Shown piece after piece: positions 33,467-41,194 of a stretch of 64,000 nucleotides of DNA. Positions within the stretch are counted from its first letter, which is position 1. Each line of letters opens with the position of its first letter. The notes under the pieces are model-generated. The model saw only the letters and a program-made list of their open reading frames with translations. It made no database searches and was not told the origin of the DNA. Position numbers and translations under genes: made by a program. The DNA comes from Streptomyces sp. NBC_00554 (GTDB lineage Bacteria > Actinomycetota > Actinomycetes > Streptomycetales > Streptomycetaceae), in contig NZ_CP107799.1 in the NCBI RefSeq assembly GCF_041431135.1, positions 7,254,001 through 7,318,000 of the forward strand, in the 5' to 3' direction.

Positions 33467-34801
33467 GGGTGTGCCGTCGTGACGGTGTGTATGCGGTGTG
33501 CCTAGTGTGATCGTCATGCAGCTCCGGTATGCCTTCAGGCTCTACCCGGAGCCCGGCCAGGCGAGTGCGCTAGCGCGGGCGTTCGGGTGTGCCCGTGTCG
33601 TGTACAACGACGCCGTGCGCGCCCGTGAGCAGGCCCACGCCGACCAACTGCCCTACCCGAGCGCGGCCTGGCTGTCGAAAGAAATGATCACCCGGGCCAA
33701 GCAGAGCCCGGAGCGGTCCTGGCTCGCCAAGGTCTCCTCGGTGGTACTCCAGCAGTCCCTGCGCGACGCCGAAACTGCCTACAGGAACTTCTTCGCCTCC
33801 CTGAAGGGCGACCGCAAAGGGCCCAAGGCCGATAAGCCGCGGATGAAGTCGCGCAAGGACACGAGGCAAGCGATCCGGTTCACGGCGAACGCTCGCTGGT
33901 CCATCACGCCGGGTGGGAAGCTGAACCTTCCGAAGATCGGGGCGGTGAAGGTCGCCTGGTCCAGGCGGCTTCCCGCCACTCCCTCCAGCGTCACCGTGGT
34001 CAAGGACAGTGCTGGAAGATACTTCGCGTCCTTCGTCATCGACACCGCCCCCGCCACCGACGCGACCCGCATGCCCGTCACCGACCGGACGGTGGGCATC
34101 GACCTCGGGCTGACGCACTTCGCGGTCCTCTCCGACGGCACGAAGATCGACTCCCCGCGCTTCCTGCGCCGCGCGGAGAAGAAACTCAAGAAGGCCCAGC
34201 AAGACCTCTCCCGCAAACGGAAGGGATCGAAGAACCGTGCCAAGGCCCGCCTGAAGGTCGCCCGCGCGCACGCTCAAGTGGCCGATGCCCGCCGCGAGTT
34301 CCACCACCAGCTCTCCACGAAGCTGATCCGCGAGAACCAAGCGATCGCCGTGGAGGACTTGGCCGTGAACGGACTCGCACGCACCAGGCTGGCGAAATCG
34401 GTGCACGATGCGGGCTGGGGCGCCTTCCTCGCCATGCTCGAATACAAGGCGAGACGGTACGGGCGCACTTTCCTCACGATCGGCCGGTTCGAGCCGACCA
34501 GCCAGGTCTGCTCCACCTGCGGCACCAAGGACGGGCCCAAACCCCTCCACGTCCGCGAATGGACCTGTACTGCCTGCGGCACCGTTCACGACCGGGACGT
34601 GAATGCCGCCACCAACGTCAAGACGGCCGCCGGACTGGCGGTATCGGCCTGCGGAGCGCGGGTAAGACCAGAACCCGTTCTGGCACAGCGTGAAGAAACA
34701 GGAAGCCACGGAATCCCCACCGAATACCGTGCCGCGAAGCGGCACAGCACCCGGTAGAGACGGCCAGAATCCCCACCCTCCAGGGCGGGGAGCATGTCAA
34801 C
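33467..34801 (+). mobile_element. IS605/IS1341-type element carrying tnpB only
   Basis: I infer a 1335-bp element. The left end follows TCGAAC (33461-33466) and has a small subterminal hairpin CCGTC-GT-GACGG (33474-33485). The right end has a hairpin CCCCACCC-TCCA-GGGCGGGG (34771-34790) and terminates AGCATGTCAAC at 34801. Closing the gap restores a small ORF, which supports these boundaries. There is no tnpA transposase, so movement would need TnpA in trans. The region from the 3' end of tnpB to the right end is where the omega RNA is expected. Confidence 0.7.
33516..34757 (+). CDS. tnpB: RNA-guided nuclease TnpB (IS605 OrfB family)
   Basis: This 413-aa, apparently intact TnpB has an N-terminal helical/wedge part, then the RuvC nuclease split in three: Asp196 in GIDLGLTHF, Glu280 in AVEDLAV, Asp361 in HDRDVNAATN. 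Between the last two lies the zinc ribbon with Cys332/335 and Cys351/354. All catalytic residues are present. TnpB uses an omega RNA from the element's right end to cut DNA next to a short motif resembling the left-end target. A GTG at 33498 is an alternative start. It appears to be a stand-alone tnpB. Confidence 0.93.
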   Translation: MQLRYAFRLYPEPGQASALARAFGCARVVYNDAVRAREQAHADQLPYPSAAWLSKEMITRAKQSPERSWLAKVSSVVLQQSLRDAETAYRNFFASLKGDRKGPKADKPRMKSRKDTRQAIRFTANARWSITPGGKLNLPKIGAVKVAWSRRLPATPSSVTVVKDSAGRYFASFVIDTAPATDATRMPVTDRTVGIDLGLTHFAVLSDGTKIDSPRFLRRAEKKLKKAQQDLSRKRKGSKNRAKARLKVARAHAQVADARREFHHQLSTKLIRENQAIAVEDLAVNGLARTRLAKSVHDAGWGAFLAMLEYKARRYGRTFLTIGRFEPTSQVCSTCGTKDGPKPLHVREWTCTACGTVHDRDVNAATNVKTAAGLAVSACGARVRPEPVLAQREETGSHGIPTEYRAAKRHSTR

Positions 34802-34820
34802 ACAGCTACCTCCTCGCGCG
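34750..34820 (+). ncRNA. Predicted omega RNA 3' end and guide junction
   Basis: By analogy with other IS605-type elements, the omega RNA scaffold covers the tnpB 3' end and the right-end hairpin (34771-34790) and ends at 34801. The guide would be read from the flank starting at 34802 (ACAGCTACC...). The exact 5' end cannot be placed from sequence. Confidence 0.45.
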
Positions 34821-34876
34821 CGGGGGAGGACGGGTCGTTGCTGCTGAAGAGGGTGCGCGAGCGCGTGTAGAAACGG

Positions 34877-34910
34877 CAGCGACCCGTCGACGGGGGAAGT
34901 TCGACGGGTC
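34877..34910 (-). terminator. Terminator after panB
   Basis: GCGACCCGTCGA pairs perfectly with TCGACGGGTCGC around a 10-base loop. Further outer pairing is possible through CGGCA/TGCCG. Confidence 0.8.
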
Positions 34911-34967
34911 GCCTCGTTGCCGCAGTGGCTCAGTGGACCTCAGGTCCTCGGTTGTTGTCAGTCGATC

Positions 34968-35855
34968 TCAGTGCACGGAGTGCTCGTCCAGCGGGAACGT
35001 TCCGCCGATGACGTCGTCGGCGAATGCCTTCGCCGCGTTGCCCATGACCTCACGCAGGTTGGCGTACTGCTTGACGAACTTCGGCATCCTGCCGCCGGTC
35101 AGGCCGAGCATGTCGGTCCAGACGAGGACCTGCGCGTCCGTCTCAGGGCCTGCGCCGATGCCGACCGTCGGGATGTGCAGGGTGCGGGTGACCTCGCCGG
35201 CCAGCTCGGCCGGGACCAGCTCCAGGACGACGGCGAACGCGCCCGCGTCCTGGACCGCCTTGGCGTCGCGCAGCAGCTGGTGGGCCGCCTCCTCGCCGCG
35301 GCCCTGCACCCGGTAGCCCATGGAGTTCACGGACTGCGGGGTCAGCCCGATGTGGGCCATGACGGGGATGCCCGACTCCACGAGCAGCTCGATCTGGCGG
35401 TGCGAGCGCTCGCCGCCCTCCAGCTTCACCGCGCCGACCCCGGCCTCCTTGACGAGGCGGGTGGCCGAGCGCAGCGCCTGGACCGGGCCCTCCTGGTAGG
35501 ACCCGAAGGGCAGGTCGCCGACGATCAGGGCGCGCGAGGTGCCCCGTACGACCGCGGCCGACAGCATGGTCATCTCGTCCATCGTGACGGGCACGGTGGT
35601 CTCGTACCCCAGGTGGCAGTTGCCCGCCGAGTCGCCGACGAGCATGACCGGGATGCCGGCCTCGTCGAAGACGGACGCGGTCATCGCGTCGTAGGCCGTG
35701 AGCATGGGCCACTTCTCGCCGCGTTCCTTGGCGGCGGTGATGTCGCGCACCGTGATTCGGCGGGTGCTCTTGCCCCCGTACAGCGCCTTGCTGCTGTCGG
35801 TGGACGGGCGCACACCCTCCGTGGGCTGCTCAGCGGCAGCCGAAAGCTGCGTCAT
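34968..35855 (-). CDS. panB: 3-methyl-2-oxobutanoate hydroxymethyltransferase
   Basis: This 295-aa cytoplasmic TIM-barrel enzyme makes ketopantoate from 2-oxoisovalerate and methylene-tetrahydrofolate, the first step of pantothenate synthesis. Family motifs are present: MLTAYDAMTASVFDEAGI, MLVGDSAGNCHLGYETT (Mg ligands), GAVKLEGG, and the C-terminal GIGAGPETDAQVLVWTD. There is an N-terminal extension of about 30 residues typical of actinobacteria. The ATG at 35855 is preceded by AGAAGGAG; an in-frame ATG seven codons earlier is less likely. Confidence 0.95.
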   Translation of the reverse strand: MTQLSAAAEQPTEGVRPSTDSSKALYGGKSTRRITVRDITAAKERGEKWPMLTAYDAMTASVFDEAGIPVMLVGDSAGNCHLGYETTVPVTMDEMTMLSAAVVRGTSRALIVGDLPFGSYQEGPVQALRSATRLVKEAGVGAVKLEGGERSHRQIELLVESGIPVMAHIGLTPQSVNSMGYRVQGRGEEAAHQLLRDAKAVQDAGAFAVVLELVPAELAGEVTRTLHIPTVGIGAGPETDAQVLVWTDMLGLTGGRMPKFVKQYANLREVMGNAAKAFADDVIGGTFPLDEHSVH

Positions 35856-36016
35856 CGCAACGGCTCCTTCTGTCATCTCGAGGCGCCCTGACGGCGTCCC
35901 CGGATCACCTCCATGGTGGCACCTCGTGCCAATCGCGGCTAGACCGGCCCCCAGACCCACCCGGAGGGCCTCGTCCCTGCGACCTAGGTCTCTTCGTAAG
36001 GTCTCCGTAAAGCATT

Positions 36017-36055
36017 TTCGATACGAGACGGTGTCGTATCGAATATCGCTAGGCT
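36017..36055 (+). promoter_or_regulatory. Palindromic operator and leaderless promoter of the EmrB-type exporter
   Basis: TTCGATACGA and TCGTATCGAA form a perfect 10-bp inverted repeat with a 7-base spacer (36017-36043). It is followed by TAGGCT at 36050-36055, which ends seven bases before the exporter ATG. The palindrome covers the -35 area, so a repressor, most likely the downstream TetR, would block transcription. Confidence 0.8.
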
Positions 36056-36062
36056 GTGCCGC

Positions 36063-37655
36063 ATGACAACTTCCGCTCCCGCTACCGAACGACATGTGTC
36101 CGAGGCGGTGCACAGGCGCCGCTGGGCCATCCTCGGCGTGCTCATGTTGAGCCTGCTGATCGTGGTGCTCGACAACTCGATCCTGAACGTCGCGATCAAG
36201 ACGATCTCGACCCCCGAGCCCATCGGCCTCGGCGCCACCCAGGGCGAGCTGGAGTGGGCCATCAACGCTTACACGCTCGTCTTCGCCGGACTGCTCTTCA
36301 CCGCGGGCCTCCTCGGCGACCGGCTCGGCCGCAAGAAGATGCTGCTCGCCGGTCTCGCCGTGTTCGGCATAGGTTCGGCGCTCGCCGCCGAGTCCGGCTC
36401 GCCGGTCCAGCTCATCGTGTTCCGGGCGGTGATGGGCCTCGGCGCCGCGTTCGTGATGCCCGCCACCCTCTCCGTCCTGATGAACGTGTTCGAGCGCGAC
36501 GAGCAGCCCAAGGCCATCGGCATCTGGGCCGGCGGCGTCGGCCTCGCCATCGCGATCGGCCCGATCACCGGCGGCGTACTCCTGGACCACTTCTGGTGGG
36601 GCTCGGTCTTCCTGGTCAACGTGCCGATCGTGCTGCTCGCGCTGGTCCTGATGATCTGGCTGGTCCCCGACTCCCGTGACCCGAACCCCGGCCGTGTCGA
36701 CCCGATCGGTGTGGTCCTGTCCGTCGTCGGTCTCGTCCTGCTCGTCTACGGCATCATCAAGGGCGGCCAGCTGGCCGACTTCACCGATCCGACGGTCCTG
36801 CTGACCATCGGGGCCGGACTCGCGGTGCTCATCGGCTTCGTCGTGTTCGAGAAGCGCAGCGACCACCCGTCCATCGACGTCACCTACTTCAAGAACAAGG
36901 TCTTCTCGGCCGCGATGTCCGCCATCGCGCTCGTCTTCTTCGCGCTGATGGGCGTGACCTTCTTCTCCGTCTTCTACACGCAGAGCGTGCGGGGCTACTC
37001 GCCGCTCCAGACCGGCCTGTTGATGCTGCCGCTCGCCGCCGCCCAGCTCATCTTCGCGCCGCGGGCCCGCCTAGTCGTCGACCGCTTCGGCAACAAGGCC
37101 ACCTGCACGGCGGGGCTGCTGATCATCGCCGCGATGCTGGCCGCGTTCGCCACCCTGGAGGCGGACACGCCGATCTGGATCCTCGAGGTCATCTTCTTCT
37201 TCATGGGCACCGGAATGGCGCACATCATGACCCCGACCAGTGTCGTGATCATGCAGGCTCTGCCGCGCGAGAAGGCGGGCTCCGCGTCCGCCCTCAGCAA
37301 CACCTTCCGCCAGGTCGGCGGCGCACTCGGCATCGCCGTCCTCGGCTCCGTCCTCTCCGCGGCCTACCGCGGCGGCATCGAGGACAAGCTCACCCTCGTC
37401 CCGGCCGGCCTGCGCCACACCGCCGGCGAGTCCATCGAGGCCACCCTCGGCGTCGCCGCCAAGCTCGGCCCCGAGGGCAAGGCCCTCATCACCCCCGCCA
37501 ACGACGCCTTCCTGCACGCCATGCACGTCACCGCCCTGTGCGGCGCGGGTGTCGCGATCATCGGCGCGCTGGTCGTGTTCCTGTTCCTGCCGGGCCGCAC
37601 CCCCGCGCCGCAGGAGGGGGAGAAGGAGGCGGAGTTGGTGAAGGCGGAGCACTGA
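36063..37655 (+). CDS. MFS drug exporter, EmrB/QacA (DHA2, 14-helix) family
   Basis: This 530-aa antiporter has 14 predicted membrane segments. Helix 1 contains LDNSILNVAIKTI, matching the DHA2 signature LDxTxVNVALP, and loop 2-3 has LGDRLGRKKML. It probably exports a toxic compound or antibiotic. Translation appears leaderless (TAGGCT seven bases before ATG). The perfect palindrome in the promoter and the TetR gene 57 bases downstream suggest a substrate-inducible exporter-repressor operon. Confidence 0.92.
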   Translation: MTTSAPATERHVSEAVHRRRWAILGVLMLSLLIVVLDNSILNVAIKTISTPEPIGLGATQGELEWAINAYTLVFAGLLFTAGLLGDRLGRKKMLLAGLAVFGIGSALAAESGSPVQLIVFRAVMGLGAAFVMPATLSVLMNVFERDEQPKAIGIWAGGVGLAIAIGPITGGVLLDHFWWGSVFLVNVPIVLLALVLMIWLVPDSRDPNPGRVDPIGVVLSVVGLVLLVYGIIKGGQLADFTDPTVLLTIGAGLAVLIGFVVFEKRSDHPSIDVTYFKNKVFSAAMSAIALVFFALMGVTFFSVFYTQSVRGYSPLQTGLLMLPLAAAQLIFAPRARLVVDRFGNKATCTAGLLIIAAMLAAFATLEADTPIWILEVIFFFMGTGMAHIMTPTSVVIMQALPREKAGSASALSNTFRQVGGALGIAVLGSVLSAAYRGGIEDKLTLVPAGLRHTAGESIEATLGVAAKLGPEGKALITPANDAFLHAMHVTALCGAGVAIIGALVVFLFLPGRTPAPQEGEKEAELVKAEH

Positions 37656-37712
37656 CCAGCCGCGTTCACCGGGGAGAATAGCCCCAGGTCCGACCAAGGA
37701 ACGGAGTTCGAA

Positions 37713-38333
37713 GTGAGCCTCGCCGGCAGCCAGGACAGGCAAGAGGGCCCCCCGAGGGGACGCCCCCGCAGCGAGGCCGTGGAACGCTCCATCCTCGAAG
37801 GCGTGATGAAACTCCTGGAGGAGGGCGTGCCCCTCGGGGAGGTCTCCATCGAGCGCGTCGCCCGCACCGCGGGAGTCGGCAAGGCGACCATCTACCGCCG
37901 CTGGAGCGGCAAGGAGGAACTCTTCGTCGACGTCCTGCGTGCCGCCGAGCCCCCGGACCCGGAACTCCCCGGCACCTCGATGCGCGACGACCTCGTCGTC
38001 CTCCTGGAGTCGCTGCGCCGGCGTGCCCTGGCCAACCGCAGCTCGGCGATCCTGCACAACGTCCACGTCCAGATGAAGGCCAGTCCGAGGCTCTGGAGCG
38101 CGTACCACGCGACCGTCATCGCCCCCCGGCGCAGGATGGGCGAGGAAGTCCTGCGCCGCGGGCAGGAGAACGGCGAGCTCCGCGACGACATCGACATCGA
38201 ACTGCTCAACGACATGTTCGTCGGCCCCATGCTCGTACGCACCGTCATGCACCCCGACTCCGCACTCCCCGAGGACCTCGCGGAACGGATCGTCGACACG
38301 GCGCTTGAGGGACTGCGCCCCACCAAGCCGTAG
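37713..38333 (+). CDS. TetR family regulator of the upstream exporter
   Basis: This 206-aa repressor has its helix-turn-helix at about residues 25-70 (SIERVARTAGVGKATIYRRWSGKEELF) and a TetR_C ligand domain with LLNDMFVGPMLVRTVMH near the C-terminus. The GTG start is preceded by ACGGAG. It is in line with the EmrB-type exporter and most likely binds the palindrome at 36017-36043, controlling both genes. Confidence 0.9.
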   Translation: MSLAGSQDRQEGPPRGRPRSEAVERSILEGVMKLLEEGVPLGEVSIERVARTAGVGKATIYRRWSGKEELFVDVLRAAEPPDPELPGTSMRDDLVVLLESLRRRALANRSSAILHNVHVQMKASPRLWSAYHATVIAPRRRMGEEVLRRGQENGELRDDIDIELLNDMFVGPMLVRTVMHPDSALPEDLAERIVDTALEGLRPTKP

Positions 38334-38583
38334 TTGGCACGACCGCTCACGCGACCGCCCACCCCACTGCTACCCGCTGCTACCCGCGCGATTTCTGACG
38401 GGTCGAATATGCGCGTTTCGTCACAGGCGAGGCGTTCCACCTCCACATTCGGAACTCCGGACACGAAGTTGTACGTCCTCGTGCCCGTACGGCCGTCATG
38501 GGACGGCAGGAAGGACACGGATCATCCCCTAGGGTCGTAGCCGCGGGGCAGTCGGTGTGCACGGCAAGTTGTGAGGCGACGGT
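38334..38583. other. Intergenic region with no recognised gene
   Basis: This contains a short direct repeat (CTGCTACCCG twice near 38367) and the promoter region of the next gene. No coding bias was seen on either strand. Confidence 0.4.
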
Positions 38584-39621
38584 ATGGCGCAGGCGTATAT
38601 GACGGAGACGGGCAGCGGCGGCCAGGGGCCCGACCGCAGAGGGTCCCGGCTTCGGCGCCTGCTCGACGGCTGGCGCGGCGACCGCGGCATCTGGCGCCGC
38701 GGTGTGATCCTCGCCGCGCTCGCGGTGGTCCTCGCGCTGGTGATGGTCCTGCACGCGCGGATCCCGAACCGGATCGGCAACCTCGGCAGCCTCACGGAGA
38801 CGTTCCTGCCCTGGTTCGCCCTCGCCATCCCGGTGCTGCTGGTCCTCGGCTTCGTACGGAAGTCGGCGACCGCCGTGATCGCCGTGCTGCTGCCCGCGAT
38901 CGTCTGGCTGAACCTCTTCGGCGGGCTCCTCACCGACAAGAACGGCAGCGGCGGGAACCTGACGGTCGCCACGCACAACGTCAACGCGGACAACCCGGAC
39001 CCGTCGGGCACCGCCGCCGACGTGGCCGCGTCCGGCGCCGACGTCGTGGCCCTCGAAGAGCTGACGGCCACAGCGGTCCCGACGTACGAGAAGGCGCTCG
39101 CGTCGACGTACAAGTACCACTCGGTGCAGGGCACCGTCGGGCTGTGGAGCAAATACCCGCTGACCGGCGTCGGGCCCGTGGACATCAAGCTGGGCTGGAC
39201 CCGTGCGATGCGCGCGACGGTGACGACGCCGGAGGGCCCGATCGCCGTGTACGTCGCCCACCTGCCCTCGGTACGGGTGAAGCTGGAGGCCGGGTTCACG
39301 GCCCGCCAGCGCGACAAGAGCGCCGACGCGCTGGGCGAGGCGATCGCCGACGATCCGCTCAAGCAGGTCGTCCTGCTCGGCGACCTCAACGGCACGATGA
39401 ACGACCGCGCGCTGAACGCCGTCACCGCGCAGATGCGCTCCACGCAGGGCGCGGCGGGCAGCGGCTTCGGTTTCAGCTGGCCCGCGTCGTTCCCGATGGC
39501 CCGGATCGACCAGATCATGGTCAAGGGGATCGAGCCGGTGACCTCGTGGACCCTGCCCGAGACAGGCAGCGACCACCTCCCGATCGCGGCCCGCGTAAAG
39601 ATCTCGGCAACCGGGTCTTAA
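38584..39621 (+). CDS. Membrane-anchored endonuclease/exonuclease/phosphatase-fold protein
   Basis: This 345-aa protein has a cytoplasmic N-terminus with many Arg residues and three membrane helices (about residues 40-60, 72-90, 93-112). An extracellular EEP domain follows. Its metal and catalytic motifs are NLTVATHNVNADNPD, VALEEL (Glu ligand), VLLGDLNGTMND and the terminal GSDHLPIAARV (His-Asp). The arrangement is that of the vancomycin-resistance-associated VanJ/teicoplanin-resistance type phosphatases, which act on undecaprenyl pyrophosphate or similar lipids. I infer this role only by fold and topology. Confidence 0.85.
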   Translation: MAQAYMTETGSGGQGPDRRGSRLRRLLDGWRGDRGIWRRGVILAALAVVLALVMVLHARIPNRIGNLGSLTETFLPWFALAIPVLLVLGFVRKSATAVIAVLLPAIVWLNLFGGLLTDKNGSGGNLTVATHNVNADNPDPSGTAADVAASGADVVALEELTATAVPTYEKALASTYKYHSVQGTVGLWSKYPLTGVGPVDIKLGWTRAMRATVTTPEGPIAVYVAHLPSVRVKLEAGFTARQRDKSADALGEAIADDPLKQVVLLGDLNGTMNDRALNAVTAQMRSTQGAAGSGFGFSWPASFPMARIDQIMVKGIEPVTSWTLPETGSDHLPIAARVKISATGS

Positions 39622-39674
39622 CCTCCTGGAATACTGGGCCTGAGAGGCTTTGTTCCACAGATGAACTTACGCGT

Positions 39675-39698
39675 CCCGTGCACATCGGTGTGCACGGG
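39675..39698. terminator. Perfect hairpin between EEP and MFS genes
   Basis: CCCGTGCAC and GTGCACGGG pair around ATCGGT, with three further GCG/CGC pairs outside one bulge. It may end the EEP transcript or act as an operator for the MFS gene 68 bases downstream. Confidence 0.5.
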
Positions 39699-39766
39699 CG
39701 CAGCCCTGCGCGCACGTACGTCCCCACGCACCGCCGCGCGCCCGCAATTCCCTTGAAAGGCCCCTC

Positions 39767-40987
39767 ATGCCTCTGGCCCTGCTCGCCCTCGCCGTGGGCG
39801 CCTTCGGCATCGGCACCACCGAGTTCGTGATGATGGGCCTGCTGCCCGACGTCGCGGACGACCTGCACATATCGATCCCCAGCGCCGGCCACCTGGTCTC
39901 CGCGTACGCGCTCGGTGTGGTCATCGGCGCCCCGCTCCTGGCCGCGGCCACCGCTCGCGTGTCCCGCCGCAAGGTCCTGATCGGCCTCATGGTCCTCTTC
40001 GTCGCGGGCAACGTGCTCTCCGCCTTCGCCCCCGACTACCACTGGCTGCTGGCCGCGCGCTTCCTCAGCGGCCTGCCGCACGGCGCCTTCTTCGGAGTGG
40101 GCGCCGTCGTCGCCACCGGTCTGGTCGCCCCCGAACGCAAGGCACGCTCCGTCTCCCTCATGTTCCTGGGCCTGACGGTCGCGAACGTCGTGGGTGTCCC
40201 GGTGGCCACGCTCATGGGCCAGCACATGGGCTGGCGCTCCACCTTCCTCGGCGTCAGTGTGATCGGCCTCCTGGCCGTGGTGTCACTGGCGCTCCTCGTC
40301 CCTCGCGACGGCACTCACGGGCCCGCCGCGGGCCTGCGCGGCGAACTTGCCGCCCTGCGTTCGCTCCCGGTCTGGCTGGCCCTCGGCACGACGGTCGCCG
40401 GCTTCGGCGCGCTCTTCGCCGCGTACAGCTACATCACACCGATGCTGACGGACGCCGCCGGGTACGCCGACTCAAGCGTGACCCTGCTCCTTGCGCTGTT
40501 CGGTGTCGGCGCCACGGCGGGCAACCTGCTGGGCGGGCGTCTGGCGGACCGGTCGATGCGGGGCACGCTCTTCGGCGGCCTGGTCTCGCTCGCGGCGGTC
40601 CTGGCGCTGTTCCCGGTACTGATGGCGACGGCGTGGAGCGCCGCGCTCGCAGTGGTCCTGCTCGGCACGGCGGCGTTCGTGACCAGTTCGCCGCTGCTGC
40701 TGATGGTGATGGAGAAGGCGTCGTCGGCCCCGTCCCTCGCCTCCTCGGCCAACCAGGCCGCGTTCAACCTGGCCAACGCCGGGGGCGCGTGGATCGGAGG
40801 CCTCGCGCTCGCAGCGGGCCTCGGCGTGACGTCCCCGGCGGTCGTGGGCGCGGGGCTGGCCGTGCTGGGGCTTGGAGTTGCCGGGGTGGCGTACGTGGTG
40901 GACAAGCGGGGCCCGGTGCCGGCGGGCGGCCGGGAGCGTGTGGTGGCCTCACATGTGCCGGAGCATGCGGAGTCGGTGCACCACTGA
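39767..40987 (+). CDS. MFS transporter, DHA1 family (AraJ/Cmx-like)
   Basis: This 406-aa protein has twelve predicted membrane segments and begins LALAVGAFGIGTTEFVMMGLLP, the signature of the AraJ/YdhP/chloramphenicol-efflux branch. Conserved R in helix 4 (RFLSGLPHGAFFGVG) and helix-11 SSANQAAFNLANAGGA support this. It exports sugars, purines or chloramphenicol-like drugs; the substrate is not predictable. The gene ends just before palindromic repeat copy 3. Confidence 0.88.
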   Translation: MPLALLALAVGAFGIGTTEFVMMGLLPDVADDLHISIPSAGHLVSAYALGVVIGAPLLAAATARVSRRKVLIGLMVLFVAGNVLSAFAPDYHWLLAARFLSGLPHGAFFGVGAVVATGLVAPERKARSVSLMFLGLTVANVVGVPVATLMGQHMGWRSTFLGVSVIGLLAVVSLALLVPRDGTHGPAAGLRGELAALRSLPVWLALGTTVAGFGALFAAYSYITPMLTDAAGYADSSVTLLLALFGVGATAGNLLGGRLADRSMRGTLFGGLVSLAAVLALFPVLMATAWSAALAVVLLGTAAFVTSSPLLLMVMEKASSAPSLASSANQAAFNLANAGGAWIGGLALAAGLGVTSPAVVGAGLAVLGLGVAGVAYVVDKRGPVPAGGRERVVASHVPEHAESVHH

Positions 40988-40993
40988 GAGTTT

Positions 40994-41156
40994 CGCCCCC
41001 GCCAAGGGGCTCCGCCCCCTGGACCCCCGCTCCTCAAACGCCGGAGGGGCTAACCCCTAGCCCGTCCGGCGATTGAGGACGAGGCCGTTCAGGCCGATGC
41101 GGGGGTCTGGGGGCGGAGCCCCCAGCAACACGGGACGGGTAGGGGCGGAGGGGGCG
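40994..41156. repeat. Long palindromic intergenic repeat, copy 3 (reverse orientation)
   Basis: This 163-bp member of the family is also seen at 9140 and 21759. Its GGCCTGAACGGCCTCG asymmetric segment lies in the right arm, whereas copy 1 has it in the left arm, so the element is inverted relative to copy 1. The left arm lacks the CGTCCC segment. It lies between convergent MFS and nadE genes. Confidence 0.85.
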
Positions 41157-41194
41157 AGAACCTCTCCTGGCCGTCCCCACGCACCCGCACCGGA

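Larger units (their letters stand above)
33334..34803 (-). pseudogene. Small ORF (44 codons) split at its start codon by the TnpB element
   Basis: On the minus strand AGGAGG, five bases, then GTG lies at 34803, immediately before the right end of the transposon. Removing 33467-34801 joins this start to a 43-codon frame ending at a TGA at 33334-33336. The product would begin MFDTSPYTQHSP and contain the segment DGSLEEWSADPARPLVQQ. No characterised family is recognised. In the present state the GTG runs into transposon sequence. The gene would sit between panB and the drrA-like gene on the same strand. Confidence 0.55.

Noticed and set aside
35856..36866. N-terminal extension of panB to 36866
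   Set aside because: The extra residues are His/Asp/Glu-rich antisense translation of the MFS exporter. The ribosome site and family length place the panB start at 35855.
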